DNA from: Paraspadella gotoi
Taxonomy: Eukaryota; Chaetognatha
Assembly: GCA_051294375.1 (NCBI GenBank)
Contig: JBJCIZ010001674.1
Span: 1 to 64,000 of the forward strand
Direction of reading: 5' to 3'
DNA: 64,000 bases
In this document: one piece after another, positions 10,198 to 19,938 of the stretch
How the letters are laid out: each line of letters begins with the position of its first letter
How positions within the stretch are numbered: the stretch's first letter is position 1
Made by a program: the position numbers and the translations under genes
The notes under the pieces: generated by a model
What the model saw: only the letters and a program-made list of their open reading frames with translations
The model's database searches: none
What the model was told of the DNA's origin: nothing

Positions 10198-10600
10198 TGT
10201 AATTTGGTCCCGGGCGCTGAGCCTCGCGTTCTTGCTAACGATCAATACAACCGACGTAACCAAACAAACCATTTATTGAGGAACCATATGTCGTAACAAA
10301 GTTAAAACCTATAATAAATCAAATATATCAACTATAATTCCTATTTTTATACTACAATTTACTGTAACCGTACATCTTTTGGTTCCCGCTTTCGACCAAA
10401 TATCATCTCGAAAAATACTATTATTTAAAGAAAGTCAAAAAAATCATTTCTCTCAGCAAAAATCCGATGCCCGCGCCTTCGTCTCCCAAATTCGGTATGC
10501 GCCGTTTCTTCTTCCGCGGCGCTAATTGGCGTCGCAACGTAATGAATTTTCATGCCCGGCGCCGCGTCCGCGCCGCCGCATTGGCTCGCCTGTCTTTACA
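10198..10600 (-). repeat. 3' LTR of the BEL/Pao element
   Basis: Read on the minus strand it starts TGTAAAGACAGGCGAGCC and ends GGGACCAAATTACA. It matches 19939-20356 throughout with small indels. Related sequence is cut off by a gap at 29938-29969. Confidence 0.8.
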
Positions 10601-10612
10601 CTCCCCCCAATT
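10601..10612 (-). promoter_or_regulatory. Polypurine tract of the BEL/Pao element
   Basis: On the minus strand AATTGGGGGGAG lies directly before the LTR start TGTAAAGA, the expected primer site for plus-strand DNA synthesis. Confidence 0.7.
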
Positions 10613-10769
10613 TCCCGAAATTCCACTCTGTCGGCCAACTGTGGCGGCGCTGTCCGGCGCCTCCTCCCCCCGTAAAGCTGCGTCGTCTGCGTCAGAGTCC
10701 GCTGCACTGCTCCGCTCGACCCGGCGACCGTCCTCTCGACGACTGTGATTTCGTCTCATTCACCGCCGC

Positions 10770-11010
10770 CGCAGCGCCGGCTGCTTCCAACGGCCGGCAC
10801 TGACTCTCTGCCGCCGTGCCGACTACTTCCAAAGGTCGGCACTGGCTTTCTGCTGCGGCGCCGACTGCTTCCAAAGTCAACGCTCACCCCATTATTTCAT
10901 GATTTCTGTATACTCACAGTGTTGTCGACGCCGACCGTTTCCAAGAACCGGCGCCGTCTCGATAATAATAATAATAAACACCGGTCGTTTCCAAATACCG
11001 GCGCCGCCGT
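10770..11010 (-). repeat. Five tandem hairpin units in the 3' UTR
   Basis: About five units of 26-60 bp each hold a GCCG-type arm, a TTCCAA centre and a complementary CGGC arm (for example GTGCCGACTACTTCCAAAGG then TCGGCAC). The centre is constant while both arms vary together (GCCG/CGGC, ACCG/CGGT), as expected for conserved stem-loops. An AAT microsatellite interrupts them near 10962-10978. Confidence 0.5.
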
Positions 11011-11096
11011 CGAAACCAAATACTTTTTCCTCCCCCCGTTTCGCTCGGGGGCGAAGGTATTTTATAATTTATAATCAACATGCTCCAATAATAGGT

Positions 11097-11195
11097 AGTA
11101 ATTGATTACATAGTATAGCAGTTCATATTCAATGTGATTACATAGTATAATGATTCATATCCAATGTGATTACATAATATAACGATTCAATGGCT
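11097..11195. repeat. Tandem repeat, ~38-bp unit, about 2.5 copies
   Basis: The unit carries GATTACATAGTATA, a short spacer and ATTCATATTCAATGT, seen from 11104, 11138 and 11168. It is AT-rich and lies in the 3' UTR of the BEL/Pao element. Confidence 0.6.
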
Positions 11196-11375
11196 GTTCT
11201 ATGTAGTTTATCGCGAATGATCGGGTCAGTTTTGGTTTCTATTTGAACAACAATACGTTTATATTTTTATTAATTTCAACTCGGTAACTCCAGAACAATA
11301 ATTTTTAATTTTAAAAATAATTAAAATAAAATAACAGGTGAGTGTGTGTGTATGTTTGTTATAGTTTACCGCGAC

Positions 11376-12646
11376 TTATTTGACGACGATTCTTCTATCG
11401 TTGTCTTCCTTTTTCTTCTTCCTCTCCTTCTTCTTTTCCTCCGGGATTTTGCTTCTTGACGTTGAAGCGTCGTTTGTATGCATTTCGACCGACCGCTTCT
11501 TTGGTTCCGGTCCCTGCATCTCCATCTCCTGCCATCCTTGGTCTTTTGGCTTTTCCCAGCCGTTGGTTCCGCTCTTTTTTATTAATTTAATCTTTAGTTC
11601 GTCGTTTGATTTTTCCCGTTTTTGTTTGCCCGTGGTTTTCTCCTTGTGTTGATTTTCGGGCGGGAGTGCCCGTGAGGTCGCAACTTGTCCCTCCTCCCGC
11701 CTGCTGCTTTCTCCGTGGGTCTGCATTTCCGTTGGCCCTCTTACTGGCTGAGTTGTCCGTGGCGTTGATTTTTTTTCCTCCTCTCGTTCGTCGTATTCTC
11801 TCATTAGCACATGCGCCCGTCTCTCGGGCAGGAGTGCCCGTGAGGTTGACATTCTCGCCTCCTCCTGCCCGCTCCATCCTCTATTCCCTACGGATCCCAG
11901 TGTCAGTTCAACGACTCTGCTCCATCTTCGTTCTGTCTCGAGGTTTTCCCATGACTTTCTGTCTAACTTTTCCTCGAACTCCTTCTTTTCCTTTTCCTTT
12001 GCGCTTTCTAATAATTGTATTCTACTTTTTAGCCACTCGTTTTCATGATAGAGTTGAGCTTTCTCATTTCTGAGTTTATGAATTTCTCTTTGGGCTCTCG
12101 TTTCGAATTCTGATTCGCTCCTTTTCTCGTTTTCCTCAGGTCTTTCCCTCTCGTTTTTCTCCTTTTTTATTCTTTCGACTTTCTCTTTTTCGATCCTGGA
12201 CTCACTTTTTTCTTTCTGTTTCGTTACCTCGTAATTTCTTTTGATATATAGGTTAAATTTTGACTTCGGCCATCCCCTTACTGCTGCTACTTGTCTCCAT
12301 GTATCGCGAATGTCGATCACGAGTTGGGGAATCGCTGTTATTTCGGCCCAACGGTGGTCGAAGACCCATTCATCTTGAGTTCCCAGTACGATGGGCAGCG
12401 TTTTGTCTAGCATCGCCCTCTTTGCTGATGGTGAGATTTCTCCGCTTTTCATCCGGTCCCAATAAAGTGCCTTGAATTCCTGGTTAATTATGAGTTCGTT
12501 ATTATTTGGCAATAAGTTTGTTCGTTTTTTCTTTCTTTTTCGTTTATTTAATTTCTTACCTCTGGCCAATTGTCTGGTGGCTGGAACTCGAGATCAATTA
12601 TTTCCTCTTGTTTCACCATGAGGTCGATCGTATCTTCGTCTTGCAT
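11376..12646 (-). CDS. Third ORF of the BEL/Pao element, two exons, ~396 aa, unknown function
   Basis: Exon 1 starts at ATG 12646 and encodes 29 residues (MQDEDTIDLMVKQEE...PPDNWPE). Exon 2 (12479-11376) continues in frame with EFKALYWDRMKSGE. The N-terminal ~110 residues look globular (EWVFDHRWAEI, DTWRQVAAVRGWPKSKFNLYIKRNYEV). A long highly charged helix with coiled-coil character follows (ELRNEKAQLYHENEWLKSRI region), and the tail is very basic and low in complexity (RKKKKEDNDRRIVVK). No signal peptide, membrane segment or other env feature is present. Unspliced, the exon 2 frame has only a TTG, not ATG, upstream. A pyrimidine-rich run ending TCAG 5 nt before the ATG could be the acceptor for a spliced subgenomic mRNA. 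An RNA- or Gag-binding accessory protein is a guess. Confidence 0.55.
12480..12559 (-). other. Probable 80-nt intron in ORF3
   Basis: On the minus strand the donor is CCAGAG/GTAAGAAA and the acceptor is AATTAACCAG/GAATTC. The length is 80 nt and the phase is 0. Splicing fuses the 5' frame (…NWPE) to the long 3' frame (EFKALYW…). Without splicing the upstream frame ends four codons later, at 12548. The donor matches the animal consensus closely. Confidence 0.55.
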
Positions 12647-12895
12647 TTTCACTGACTCATTTATTATTTTAAACAAAGAAGGGAAGAAAATGTTTCCCGT
12701 CGATTTAAAAATTCGAAAAAAACGGATGACGGTATTCATCCAGAGTTCGGTTTGTAGTCGTTTGTTGATCCGTCTCTAGGCAGCGTGCTTGCTTTGCGAA
12801 CGAGGTTTTCTTCTTCTTACGTTTAGTTTCAGTGTTATTTTCATTTCTTAGAATTTGCTGTACGCCGCTATTGAGTGTCGTTTATTTTTAACTTT

Positions 12896-15800
12896 TTAGA
12901 TTTCGAGTGGCACGAGCGACATCTTGTGTCGTCTGCTTATCTTTCCGTTTGGAAGTTTTATCAACGCTTCTCTTGCGTAATTTCCTTCACCTTTTGTTTC
13001 GACTACTATTCCCGTGCGCCAAACGTCTCGTGGAAGATTATTTTCAGTTATCAGTACGAGTTGACCTACCTTTAAATCGTTGTTTGATTTGTTCCATTTT
13101 TCTCTCCTTTGTAACGTCGTTAAATATTCAGTTGACCATCGCTCCCAGAATTTGTCCGCCGCTTCTCTTACTTGTCGCCAAGTCGCTCTCATTTGGTCTC
13201 CTATGGACGGTGCGTGCGGTAATAAGGTAAGGGCTGTTGAGGAGTGTGCGTACGGGTAAATGAAATTTATCGGTGAGAGCGTAGTTTCTTCGTTTGGATC
13301 CGTTGATGCGGCTGTTAAAGGCCTTCGGTTTAGTATACCTGATATTTCACTTAGTATCGTCGTAAACGTATCCAAGTCTGGTTGTGGGGGCATGGCTGCG
13401 CTTATGTGTTTCTTGGCTGATCTTACTAATCTCTCCCAGATACCGCCCCAGTGCGGAGCATCCGGTGGGCCGAATCTCCATTCAATTCCCTTTTCTGCTA
13501 TTATTTCATTTAATTTTTTGTCTTGGCTTACCGCTTTCAATTGTCTCTTTATTTCATTCGCCGCTCCTACGAAATTCGTTCCGTTGTCTGATATTAATAC
13601 TTCAAGTCCAGGGCAAGAGTTTTTGAACCTTATGAGTGCGTTCAAGACGGACATGGCTGACATATCTTTTAATACTTCAAATGTGATTGCTCGTGTCGCT
13701 AGACAAGTGAGGAGTAGGACGTTTTTCTTATTAAGGCCTCTGCCGGCCATTTTAACTTGAAATGGGCCGAATACGTCTAGGCCAGTTGCTCTGAACGGGA
13801 TCGTTATGTTCGTACGTTCTATGGGAAGATTGGCCATTTTTTGTGGAGTTGGTCGTTTGTAAAGTCGTTGACATGTTACGCACTTTCGTACTATGTTTTC
13901 TACTTGTTGTCGTCCTCCAAGCAACGTGTATTTTTGTTTCAGTATGTGGAACGTGGTTCCCGTTCCAGCATGTAGTAATGACTCGTGTTCGTCTCTTATC
14001 ATGGCGTTGACCGTTTCGTCGTTTTTTGGAAGTATATAGGGATACTTCGTGTCGTATGTTAGATCGTTTGCATTTTTTAATCGTCCTCCTGTTCTCAAGC
14101 AGCCTTCCTCGTCAATGAATGGATTTAGTCCCGTCGTTTTCGTTGACCTGTTTCTTAGTTCTTTGTGTGAATCTGGTGAGTTTACTCCAAGTTTTACTAG
14201 CTCGAACATTTCTGATTTGAAATGTTTTCTTTGAATGGCTCGTATGAGGATGATTTTTGTCTGTTTGACTGTTTTTGCGTCTAGCGTGATGCCGTTAATT
14301 TTTTTGTTTACCTTGTTTTTACTCTTTAGGATTACAACGATTTCTTTTACCGCTTTTAAAAAATAAGCGACTCGTCGGATTTTTCCCATCCAAGTTCCGA
14401 TCTTCTCCGTCATCTTCAAGGGCCACGTCACATTCGCGTCATCTGTAATTGGGTTTTTTGGATACTCATGGGTCGCATTAATCACTACTAACTCAATCGG
14501 TGAGTAGCCACTATCTTCATCGGTTTCATTCAACTTCGTCTCTGATTCCTTTTTTCCCTTTTTCAGTTTTTCGGGATCTCTCTCAATCGGCCACTCCTCC
14601 GTCGGCTTCGTCAACCATTGGGGACCTTCAAGGAACACTTTCCACTTCTTCTGCTCGTCTGCTGCCAGTCCTCGGCTGGCATAATCAGCTGGGTTTTCTT
14701 CTCCAGGCACGTGCGCCCAGTCAGAGGTTTTCGTCAATGCTCTGATCGCTTTTAATCTGAAATTTTCAAATGTCTTAAATCTTTTCGTCCAACTTTGTAT
14801 CCATTTCAGGACTGTCGCGGAATCCGTCAACATCACAATCTCGTCAAAGGTTTCACCTCCTTCACGTACTATCACGTCTCTCATCTGCGCGGCGAGTCGC
14901 GCCGCATTCAACTCAAGTCTCGGCATGCTGTCTCCGTGATCAATTTGTCCAGGTATTATCGTCTTCTGCATCTGTGTGGGCACAACGTGAGCTCGTGAAT
15001 AAAAATATGACACCTTACTTTTTCCAGATCTTGTGTCTTCCTTCTTTATGTACGCTACCGCTCCGTATCCGTCAATTGAGGCGTCTCCAAATACTATCAA
15101 AGTGGTTTTGTTTACCTCTATTCCATCGTCTGAGGTCCATCGGGGCAACATGATCTTCTTTAGGTGGGGTAAGCTCTTTCTCCATTCGTTCGTCTTTTCT
15201 CGTAACTCCTCGGGCAATTTTTTATCCCAATCTATTTTTAGGCTCGCGGCATTCTGCGCCAAGATCCGTCCTCTCAATGTAAATGGCGACACCAGGCCCA
15301 ACGGGTCAAATACTGACGCCACCAGTCTCCACAGGTCTCTTTTCGTATTTACCTCGTTCTCCGCTCTCTTCGACTTTTTAACGAAATAAACGTCTCTCTT
15401 AAAGTTGTATCCGACTCCCAACACTTTGGAGGCGTGCTCTCCCTCTGATGGGTCTTCCGGAAATGCGTTGTCGGCAACCGACTCCAAATCGTCCGTCAAT
15501 TCGTCACTCGTCTCTTCAGGGGCTTCAACCACCTCGTCGTCGTCGTCCACCAGCGCTGCAGGTTCTGAGGATTGCCATTTACCTAGCTCGAATCCTCCTC
15601 GTCTCAATGCCTCCGTCAAATTCCGTCGCATCTTCCGTGCCTCTTCAATATTATCCAGTGAGTCCAAATAATCGTCCACGTAAAACTTAATAAATAATGC
15701 AATGATTACCTCGATTGGGAATTCGTCTTGAATGCTTTTTCCGTGATACTGTAATACGAAGGTAGCCACGCCTGGGCTGCCTGCTCCACCAAATACGTGA

Positions 15801-17050
15801 ACAAGGGGTTCGTGTTTCTCCAGCGTCTTGAGGGTTTTGTCTTTGTAGAAAAAATATCTGAAGGCTCCGACGTCTTTCGGGTCCAACTCAATTTGGTGAA
15901 AAAACAGTTTTATGTCTCCTGCTAATGTCACCTTCTTTTTTCTGAATTTAAATAGGATACCGATCAACGGGGTCAAGTTGTCCGGTCCAGGGATCAATTC
16001 GTCGTTCAAGGATCTGCCTCTTACCTTTGATGCGCAGTCCTGACAGATTCGGAACTTACCGGGCTTGTCCGGCCTCGTCACAACATGCAAAGGTGTGTAA
16101 AACTCCGGATTTTTGTCTAACGTATCTTCTACCACTTTTCTCGAGTGGCCCATCTCAATTGTTTCTTCCATTGTTTTCATGACTCCTTCTAACAATACTG
16201 GATCACTTTTCATTTTAAATGCTGTTTTTCTTGCCCTATTTTTCGCGTTTTGTATCGACTCTTCACAAACCGTTTTAAAGTATTCAGCCGTCTTTTCTCT
16301 CCCTTTTTTCCAGGGTGACGGGGCGATGTAGTGACCTGTGATGGGATTTTTTCGTATCCCAGCCTCCAGCTGCTCCAACGCGTATTGGTCCTGGGCCGAT
16401 GGGTGGACCACTTCCGAGGGATATCTCTCGTCTCCTCTGAGAATAAAATCGTGTTTAAACATTGTTTGTATTAATTTTTCTAACTCATCATATTCGTTTG
16501 TATCAATACAACATCCTATTGTCTCGGGGTTTTCTTTTGATGAGGCACCTATCAGTGTCCATCCAAATGCCGTCTTCAGTGCAATGGGTTCCTTCTCATT
16601 GCCGACTCTCGTCTCTCCACCAATCCAGAGTGGAGCAAATCTCGCGTCTAGTATAATTTCAATATCGTCGTCGTTTAACTCGTCTAGTTCAACGTCTCTC
16701 ATGTGTTCATAGTCTCGTATATCCGCGTTTCGATAGGGCGCCTCATTTTCCGTAGTTAGGATATCTCCTACCAATACCCTTTTAGCCATCGTCATATTAG
16801 ACCCGTCAAGGGCTGAGATAGATATATCAACGTAATCTCTCCAGTTTCTCGATACTGAGTCATACGTAGTTAGGTTAGTGAATAGTGTATATGGTTTCAA
16901 TCCTAATTTTGTTATTATTTTTGATGTTATTGCTGACCTTGTGGCTCCTGTGTCCAGTAAAGCATACGTAGCAACCTTTTTTGATCCGTTTTTAACGATG
17001 ATTGGGACAATCGGACGTAGTGCCCCCGTTGCTGCGTATGCTGCCGCAAG
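12896..17050 (-). CDS. pol: BEL/Pao pol: protease, reverse transcriptase, RNase H, integrase
   Basis: The frame is open without a stop from 17050 to TAA at 12896, about 1384 codons, continuing the gag frame. Aspartic protease comes first (ALLDTGATRSAI, at about 16960). Numbering from the Leu codon at 16900, RT includes the AGDIKLFFHQIEL aspartate (~329) and YVDD at 407-410. RNase H shows VFGDAS (605), PRLELNA, LTDSATV and NPADYASRG (735-743). Integrase has HHCC (H971, H978, C1007, C1010) and D1042, D1105, E1156. The post-integrase domain ends KISRRHKMSLVPLEI. All catalytic residues seem present, so this frame could be functional. An acidic insert (DDDDEVVEAPEETSDE) lies at ~452-490 between RT and RNase H. 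Confidence 0.9.
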   Translation of the reverse strand, partial: LAAAYAATGALRPIVPIIVKNGSKKVATYALLDTGATRSAITSKIITKLGLKPYTLFTNLTTYDSVSRNWRDYVDISISALDGSNMTMAKRVLVGDILTTENEAPYRNADIRDYEHMRDVELDELNDDDIEIILDARFAPLWIGGETRVGNEKEPIALKTAFGWTLIGASSKENPETIGCCIDTNEYDELEKLIQTMFKHDFILRGDERYPSEVVHPSAQDQYALEQLEAGIRKNPITGHYIAPSPWKKGREKTAEYFKTVCEESIQNAKNRARKTAFKMKSDPVLLEGVMKTMEETIEMGHSRKVVEDTLDKNPEFYTPLHVVTRPDKPGKFRICQDCASKVRGRSLNDELIPGPDNLTPLIGILFKFRKKKVTLAGDIKLFFHQIELDPKDVGAFRYFFYKDKTLKTLEKHEPLVHVFGGAGSPGVATFVLQYHGKSIQDEFPIEVIIALFIKFYVDDYLDSLDNIEEARKMRRNLTEALRRGGFELGKWQSSEPAALVDDDDEVVEAPEETSDELTDDLESVADNAFPEDPSEGEHASKVLGVGYNFKRDVYFVKKSKRAENEVNTKRDLWRLVASVFDPLGLVSPFTLRGRILAQNAASLKIDWDKKLPEELREKTNEWRKSLPHLKKIMLPRWTSDDGIEVNKTTLIVFGDASIDGYGAVAYIKKEDTRSGKSKVSYFYSRAHVVPTQMQKTIIPGQIDHGDSMPRLELNAARLAAQMRDVIVREGGETFDEIVMLTDSATVLKWIQSWTKRFKTFENFRLKAIRALTKTSDWAHVPGEENPADYASRGLAADEQKKWKVFLEGPQWLTKPTEEWPIERDPEKLKKGKKESETKLNETDEDSGYSPIELVVINATHEYPKNPITDDANVTWPLKMTEKIGTWMGKIRRVAYFLKAVKEIVVILKSKNKVNKKINGITLDAKTVKQTKIILIRAIQRKHFKSEMFELVKLGVNSPDSHKELRNRSTKTTGLNPFIDEEGCLRTGGRLKNANDLTYDTKYPYILPKNDETVNAMIRDEHESLLHAGTGTTFHILKQKYTLLGGRQQVENIVRKCVTCQRLYKRPTPQKMANLPIERTNITIPFRATGLDVFGPFQVKMAGRGLNKKNVLLLTCLATRAITFEVLKDMSAMSVLNALIRFKNSCPGLEVLISDNGTNFVGAANEIKRQLKAVSQDKKLNEIIAEKGIEWRFGPPDAPHWGGIWERLVRSAKKHISAAMPPQPDLDTFTTILSEISGILNRRPLTAASTDPNEETTLSPINFIYPYAHSSTALTLLPHAPSIGDQMRATWRQVREAADKFWERWSTEYLTTLQRREKWNKSNNDLKVGQLVLITENNLPRDVWRTGIVVETKGEGNYAREALIKLPNGKISRRHKMSLVPLEI

Positions 17051-17053
17051 TCA
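17051..17053 (-). promoter_or_regulatory. In-frame UGA between gag and protease
   Basis: A single TGA (followed by CTT) separates the last gag residues (TMPSTSS) from an open frame leading in the same phase into protease. UGA followed by C is a leaky context. BEL/Pao elements usually encode one gag-pol polyprotein, so this is either a CGA-to-TGA mutation or a readthrough signal. Confidence 0.45.
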
Positions 17054-18247
17054 GGATGACGTCGACGGCATCGTTCGGTCGTCTTCATGCAAAGAGGAGT
17101 GGTGCCGCCCTGAACAGATTCGGCATCCCAGAATTTTGCCGCAAGTGGCCGCAGTATGCCCTGGCTCGAGGCATCGTCTGCACATCCCTTTCTCATCTAA
17201 TAGGGCCTTTCTCGCTTCCTTCTTCAGGTCCAGGTATCCGTGACATGATCCAGTATGGTGTCCTCCTTTACAGAAGGCGCAACTCAACGTCGTGTTTCGC
17301 CGCGGCGCGTGTGTGGCCGGGTTCTGATTGGGATTTGGAAATGTTACAGTGTCGGTACTTGCCGATACGTTCGCCGTCGCGGATCCTCGGTAGAAGGTCC
17401 TTCCGGTCATCCTCGGCGTTGTCATCGTCGTCGTCGTCGTTGTGACCGCTGTCGTTGCGCCAAATATGACGTTTCTGTTCTCTTGTATCATCGACTGTCT
17501 CTTCAAGAAAGTAATAAATTTGTCAAACCCTGGCTCTACCTCTTGGGATAGATCGTCATCTTCGTCGGCCAATCTCGCGAGCCTGTCGTCAGCCATCCTC
17601 TTGGCCCATGCCGCCCCAAACTGTGGCAATCTCCTGTTTAGAATATCATTATATGTGTCCTGAGCTCCAAAGCTAGATCCACGCCCTGTCTCATGCGCCC
17701 ACGCGTAAATCTTTTCTAACTCTAGTATAGCTGTCTTCACTCCGGCTGCCTCGCGGACCTTACCTCCTCTCAACCACTCCTTCAGCATATGCTTCGCCGT
17801 GTGAGCCTTTTTTCCAAATTCAAATTTTAGTGCTTTGATTACCTTGGTGAGCGCTTGGACGTAATCCTTTGATGCTTCAAAACGCGAGATGATGTGGAGG
17901 GCATCTCCGCTGAAGTACTCCCTCAACTCTCCAAATCTCATCTCCTCTGTAACTCCGTCAATGTTGGCGAGAGACTCGAACAAATTTAATTGCGTTTCGA
18001 AATCTACCTTTCCATCTCCGACAAATTTCGCTTTGGGCCTCTTCTGCTGCAAAAGGGTCAGCGCTTGGTGCTGCAGCTGGATGCGGCAGAGTTGTGCCAT
18101 GGGATTCGTCTCCATCACGGGCTCGCTGGATGGCGTTGTCGGATTCACTCTGCTTGGCACTATCGCCGGGTCGACCTGCTCCACAACTGGTCTAATCGGA
18201 GACAACTGCCTTACCTTTGGCATGGATGGCTCGGCTGTGCGTGCCAC
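17051..18247 (-). CDS. gag: BEL/Pao gag, main part (398 codons)
   Basis: This is the capsid/nucleocapsid part of Gag. Residues 60-250 carry the helical BEL gag core (KFVGDGKVDFETQLNLFESL, EYFSGDALHIISRFE, TAKHMLKEWL, DTYNDILNRRLP). Zinc knuckles follow: C323-C326-H331-C335, a canonical CX2CX4HX4C at 356-369, and C375-C378-H383-H387. A Thr-rich run (TTTTTT) lies near 268. The frame opens upstream with GTG, not ATG, so the true start lies further 5', in sequence now broken by frameshifts. It ends at the TGA discussed separately and is in phase with pol. Confidence 0.85.
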   Translation of the reverse strand: MARTAEPSMPKVRQLSPIRPVVEQVDPAIVPSRVNPTTPSSEPVMETNPMAQLCRIQLQHQALTLLQQKRPKAKFVGDGKVDFETQLNLFESLANIDGVTEEMRFGELREYFSGDALHIISRFEASKDYVQALTKVIKALKFEFGKKAHTAKHMLKEWLRGGKVREAAGVKTAILELEKIYAWAHETGRGSSFGAQDTYNDILNRRLPQFGAAWAKRMADDRLARLADEDDDLSQEVEPGFDKFITFLKRQSMIQENRNVIFGATTAVTTTTTTMTTPRMTGRTFYRGSATANVSASTDTVTFPNPNQNPATHAPRRNTTLSCAFCKGGHHTGSCHGYLDLKKEARKALLDEKGMCRRCLEPGHTAATCGKILGCRICSGRHHSSLHEDDRTMPSTSS

Positions 18248-18324
18248 TTCCCGGTCTCGCTAAATTCGGCGCCTCTTCATCATCAATCGGCACCTGGAAA
18301 TCCACCAAATCTTCGTCCGGGTAC

Positions 18325-18943
18325 TTACGGCGCGGCGGCTGCTGCTGCTGCGGCGTCGGCACTCTCCACTGGCGGTGGCGTCGGCGTCTTCTGAGCTGAC
18401 TCTGCTGGAACGGTGGGTGGTCCGTTTGGCAGTAACTGGGCTCCATGCGGCGTCTCCACCACCGTCTCCAGTCCGTCAAAGTCATGCTCTCGATCATCTT
18501 TCCTCTGCATTTTAAACGCCTCATCTCGTTCTCTTTTTCTTCCGTGCCAACTCCTTTGCTTCCATCTCCAGCCTCAGCTGTCTCTCTTTCGTCTCCAGCT
18601 CTAATTTAAAACGTTTCTCTCTTTTTCCATCTCCAGCCTCAGCTGTCTCTCTTTGCTTTCCATTTCGAGCTGCATCTGTCTCTTTTACTCGCCCCACTCT
18701 GCCTTCAATTTTTCTATCTCTAACCTGCTCTTTTGTTCAGCGATTTTCGACGCCTCCATCGCGTGACGTTTCTGCGACGCGAGCGATCCGCGTGATGATG
18801 TAGAGCCCACCTTTCTCGGGGGCGAAGTCGAGGGTCCTGACAATATTACCGTTCGACTTGACGTAGCGATGGGCACTCCTAGATCCGGCTCGGCGACCCA
18901 ATTTGAGCTGTGAGGCGACGGCCAATTCCCTCCAATTCCTCAC
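18325..18943 (-). pseudogene. Frame-broken N-terminal part of BEL/Pao gag
   Basis: Pieces in different frames form the expected lead-in to gag: a Ser/Pro/Arg-rich start, then coiled coil (KRHAMEASKIAEQKSRLEIEK), then two copies of an ERQLRLEME unit, then a Pro/Ala/Gln-rich linker that runs into the main gag frame near 18250. At least two frameshifts are needed. The duplicated unit (near 18580 and 18640) may be where indels arose, and sequencing error is also possible. Confidence 0.55.
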
Positions 18944-19938
18944 CTATTGGGCGGACATCTCCGGCTGAGAAGCATCTCTGCGACGCGAACGGCAACTGGC
19001 GGAACGACGCCGCCAGGAACCGGAGGATGTGTCGACGCGCTGCTCCTGGCGCAGGGAAGTCGCTGAGGGCACGCTTCGCCCCTCAAGGACCGTCCTCGCC
19101 CCGGTCAGTCTCCAAAGCCGAGATTACGTTGATAACGTCGTGGAGCTGCTGGGTCGTCTTCTTCAGAAGCTTCCTCTGATGCGAAGCCTCGGCGACCGTA
19201 TCCGGCGTCGGATCATACTTAGCCAACCCGGCAAATTTCTAAAACGTTTCAATACCGTTCGCCAATTCCGTAACATAATGGTCTGACCCCTCTCTGCGTT
19301 TGATTATCGCTTTCAGCCAAGTATCCTAGCAACAACTCCATACCCATCAAAATCACGGGCAACTGTACGAGACATTTATTTCAATATTAAGTTCGTTCAT
19401 CAATTCGTTTCACTCCGTCTCTCTCTCTATCTCTATCAATCACAATATAGGCAGTACCAAGTTAGGACACCAATAATAATTAAATGCAGTATCACGTATC
19501 GACAAAGCAATAATGAAAAAAGTTTGCGCGGTTTGTTTTTTTATTTCTATTTCGCCTCCGTTCCGTTCTTTAGTTTATTTACTTCAATAAATAAATATTC
19601 TCCAATAATTGCAATGATGATTGAGCGATTGATAAAATACGTACCCGGCGAGCTCTTCCGCCCCGATTTATTCAAAAGATAGGGCGTGACTTCGGGCGCC
19701 CTCTCTATGGAAGAGATGCCGCTTCTATGGGCCAACCTCCCTTTTCGTTCGACACCGCTTCAGTGTCCCTTCGTTTTTCTATTTTCGTTTTCGACACTCT
19801 CTTCGTGGGAGTGCCACCTTTATTTTTCGGCGCTCTTTTCGTGGAGCCCCAAATCTTTGTGCTGTAAAACGTCACATAACCTTCAAACCGCCAAACTCGT
19901 CGTCCCCAAGAACGCCTCTTTCACCCAGATGTTTTTAA
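18944..19938 (-). promoter_or_regulatory. BEL/Pao leader with primer binding site
   Basis: About 1 kb of untranslated leader follows the 5' LTR. A TGG-led candidate PBS (TGGGTGAAAGAGGCG here, TGGTGAAAGAGGCG in the copy at 29915) lies ~11 nt inside the LTR. The first 220 bp recur at 29720-29945, showing they belong to the element. No long ORF is convincing. The leader may hold the packaging signal. Confidence 0.55.

Noticed and set aside
11376-12569. ORF3 as an envelope gene
   Set aside because: No signal peptide, membrane span or Cys-rich ectodomain is visible.
12569-12571. Start of ORF3 at this codon
   Set aside because: The codon is TTG, not ATG. The upstream ATG exon at 12646 with an 80-nt intron is better supported.
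13260-16712. Many plus-strand ORFs of 60-166 residues
   Set aside because: They are antisense to the BEL/Pao pol frame and have no motif of their own.
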